A stretch of 64,000 nucleotides of DNA from Clostridiales bacterium (GTDB lineage: Bacteria > Bacillota > Clostridia > UBA1381). The DNA is taken from assembly GCA_029226975.1 (NCBI GenBank), contig JAQXZB010000006.1:1-64000 (forward strand), given 5' to 3'. The notes beneath the pieces were generated by a model that worked only from the letters and a program-made list of their open reading frames with translations, was not told the DNA's origin and did not search any database. Below, piece by piece: positions 62,741 to 64,000 of this stretch (within the stretch, counting starts at the first letter, position 1; each line of letters opens with the position of its first letter). A program made the position numbers and the translations under genes.

Positions 62741-63091
62741 ATGGAAGAAATGACAAAAATCGAAATTATCACCAGACAAAGCAAGCTCGAAGAGTTAAAG
62801 CTCGCTTTAAACGAAATCGGTATTAACGGTATGACCGTCTACAATGTACTCGGCTACGGCACCCAGAAAGGCCAGAAGCACAAGTACAGAGGCGTGGAGT
62901 ACAGCGTTGACCTTCTCCCCAAGGTAAAGATAGAGATGGTAGTATGCACCGTCCCCGTACAGAAGGTTATCGATACCGCGCTTAACATTCTGCGTACAGG
63001 CGAGATTGGTGATGGTAAGATTTTCATTTCACCCGTAACTCACGTTATTAAGGTAAGAACGGGCGAGGAAAACAAGGAAGCGCTTCTTTAA
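62741..63091 (+). CDS. glnB: PII nitrogen regulatory protein
   Basis: 116-residue PII signal protein. The T-loop (YGTQKGQKHKYRGVEYSVDL) has tyrosines at both the usual 46- and 51-like positions; PVQKVIDTALNILRTGEIGDGKIF matches the C-terminal signature. Binds 2-oxoglutarate and ATP/ADP. The open frame runs upstream to 62639 without a stop, but the ATG at 62741 has GAAAGGGG at 8-nt spacing and gives the normal length. It lies 32 bp before amtB, so it is GlnK-like by context and probably gates the ammonium channel. Confidence 0.95.
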   Translation: MEEMTKIEIITRQSKLEELKLALNEIGINGMTVYNVLGYGTQKGQKHKYRGVEYSVDLLPKVKIEMVVCTVPVQKVIDTALNILRTGEIGDGKIFISPVTHVIKVRTGEENKEALL

Positions 63092-63123
63092 AAGCGGTTT
63101 CTTACAGGAAAGGATGATTGATT

Positions 63124-64000
63124 ATGGATTTTGATGTTATAAACACAATGGTGGATTGCTTCTGGCTGTTCTTCGGCGGAGTATTGGTATTCTTCATGCA
63201 GACCGGTTTTACAATGGTTGAAGCAGGCTTTACAAGGAGCAAGAACACAGGTAATATTATTATGAAGAACATAGTTGACTTTATGTTCGGTTCGATTATT
63301 TACTGGGTTATCGGTTACGGCCTTATGTACGGCGAGGGCAACGGCTTTGTAGGTATTCCCTTCGGCGATATGTTCATGAACGGTCTTTCAACCGATGCCA
63401 ACATGGACTATACGGCGCTGTTCTTCCAGACAGTATTCTGCGCAACCTCGGCAACAATCGTTTCCGGCGCAATGGCTGAGAGAACAAACTTCAAGGCATA
63501 CTGCATTTACTCGGCTGCGATTTCGCTCTTTATCTATCCTGTAGCAGGTCACTGGGTATGGGGCGGCGGCTGGCTCTCGGAGCTGGGCTTCCACGATTTC
63601 GCCGGTTCGGCAATCGTACATATGCTCGGCGGTACTCTTGCTTTTGTGGGCGCTACAATCTTGGGTCCCCGTATCGGCAAGTACACAAAGGACGGCAAAG
63701 CAAAGGTTATTCCCGGCCACAACATACTTATCGGCGCGTTGGGCGTATTGATTTTGTGGGTAGGCTGGTTCGGCTTTAACCCGGCTTCAACCGGCGGTCT
63801 TTCGGACGGCGGCGTTGAGGTTGCGGCTAAGGTATTCATTACAACAAACCTGGCTGCCTGCGCAGCTGCAATTACAACAATGTTCTTTACATGGATAAGA
63901 TACGGAAAGCCCGATGTGTCCATGACCTTAAACGGTATTTTGGGCGGTCTGGTTGCCGTAACGGCTCCCTGTGACGTTGTAACTCCTTTTGCTTCGGTTA
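63124..64000 (+). CDS. amtB: Ammonium transporter (3' end beyond window)
   Basis: At least 292 codons of an Amt/Mep/Rh channel, truncated by the window end. The start is ATG 63124 after AGGAAAGGATGATTGATT. The N-terminus begins MDFDVINTMVDCFWLFFGG without an obvious signal peptide. Conserved segments include ATSATIVSGAMAERTNF, the pore histidine in AGSAIVHMLGG and GWFGFNPAS. It is the membrane partner of the upstream PII protein in a glnB-amtB operon. Confidence 0.96.
   Translation, partial: MDFDVINTMVDCFWLFFGGVLVFFMQTGFTMVEAGFTRSKNTGNIIMKNIVDFMFGSIIYWVIGYGLMYGEGNGFVGIPFGDMFMNGLSTDANMDYTALFFQTVFCATSATIVSGAMAERTNFKAYCIYSAAISLFIYPVAGHWVWGGGWLSELGFHDFAGSAIVHMLGGTLAFVGATILGPRIGKYTKDGKAKVIPGHNILIGALGVLILWVGWFGFNPASTGGLSDGGVEVAAKVFITTNLAACAAAITTMFFTWIRYGKPDVSMTLNGILGGLVAVTAPCDVVTPFASV

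Overview
The window looks like the chromosome of an uncultured, low-to-mid GC member of the Clostridia (Firmicutes). Supporting this are AGGAGG-type ribosome sites, many TTGACA-17-TATAAT promoters, RNase Y/YmdB, Asp23-FakA-RecG, a GlgC/GlgD pair, a CIRCE element, a XerS-like recombinase, and several cell-surface proteins with S-layer homology (SLH) or copper-amine-oxidase-like domains. The exact lineage is inference. No phage, plasmid, IS element or CRISPR array is visible.

Layout. 0-16 kb is a glycogen/maltodextrin block: glgB-glgC-glgD, then glgA-glgP with their own promoter, a cytoplasmic GH13 alpha-glycosidase, and an HAD phosphatase-malQ operon. rny and ymdB sit between these on the + strand. 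A tRNA-Lys(CTT) follows at 16.5 kb. 16.6-32.5 kb is a long minus-strand run: an unknown membrane-anchored protein, a Wzm/Wzt-type polysaccharide exporter, holA, a secreted M16C peptidase, a SWIM/SNF2 helicase, a GT-C-like membrane protein, a zinc-ribbon membrane protein, ridA and an SLH-GDPD. 32.8-34.7 kb holds an RpiB-family isomerase and a XerS-like recombinase. 34.8-45 kb is a plus-strand housekeeping run (asp23, fakA, recG, an SLH-M15 peptidase, a DUF2264 protein, mutL, miaA). 45.2-49.1 kb is a Gld-type ABC system (ATPase, permease, GldG-like, DUF4340). 49.1-53.7 kb holds an esterase and three paralogous exported proteins divergent from an XRE regulator. 53.7-62.3 kb carries argJ, htpG, birA and carAB on the minus strand. 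glnB and a truncated amtB end the window on the plus strand.

The most interesting signals are non-coding. (1) A modular repeat of about 190 bp occurs three times, always just 3' of a gene where the gene is visible and always immediately 5' of a different intrinsic terminator; one copy lacks the two-hairpin module. (2) The carAB leader encodes a 25-codon peptide whose U-rich end and stop codon run into a terminator, an arrangement like the enterobacterial pyrBI attenuator. (3) The divergent glnB-amtB leader contains a long terminator hairpin before the gene. (4) The rny leader has two mutually exclusive long-range pairings and a small ORF with a good ribosome site. (5) A near-palindrome resembling difSL overlaps the promoter of the XerS-like gene. 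(6) A 37-bp palindrome lies between the XRE gene and the SLH cluster. Among proteins, the glycogen synthase has an unusual roughly 90-residue Lys/Ala/Pro-rich tail.
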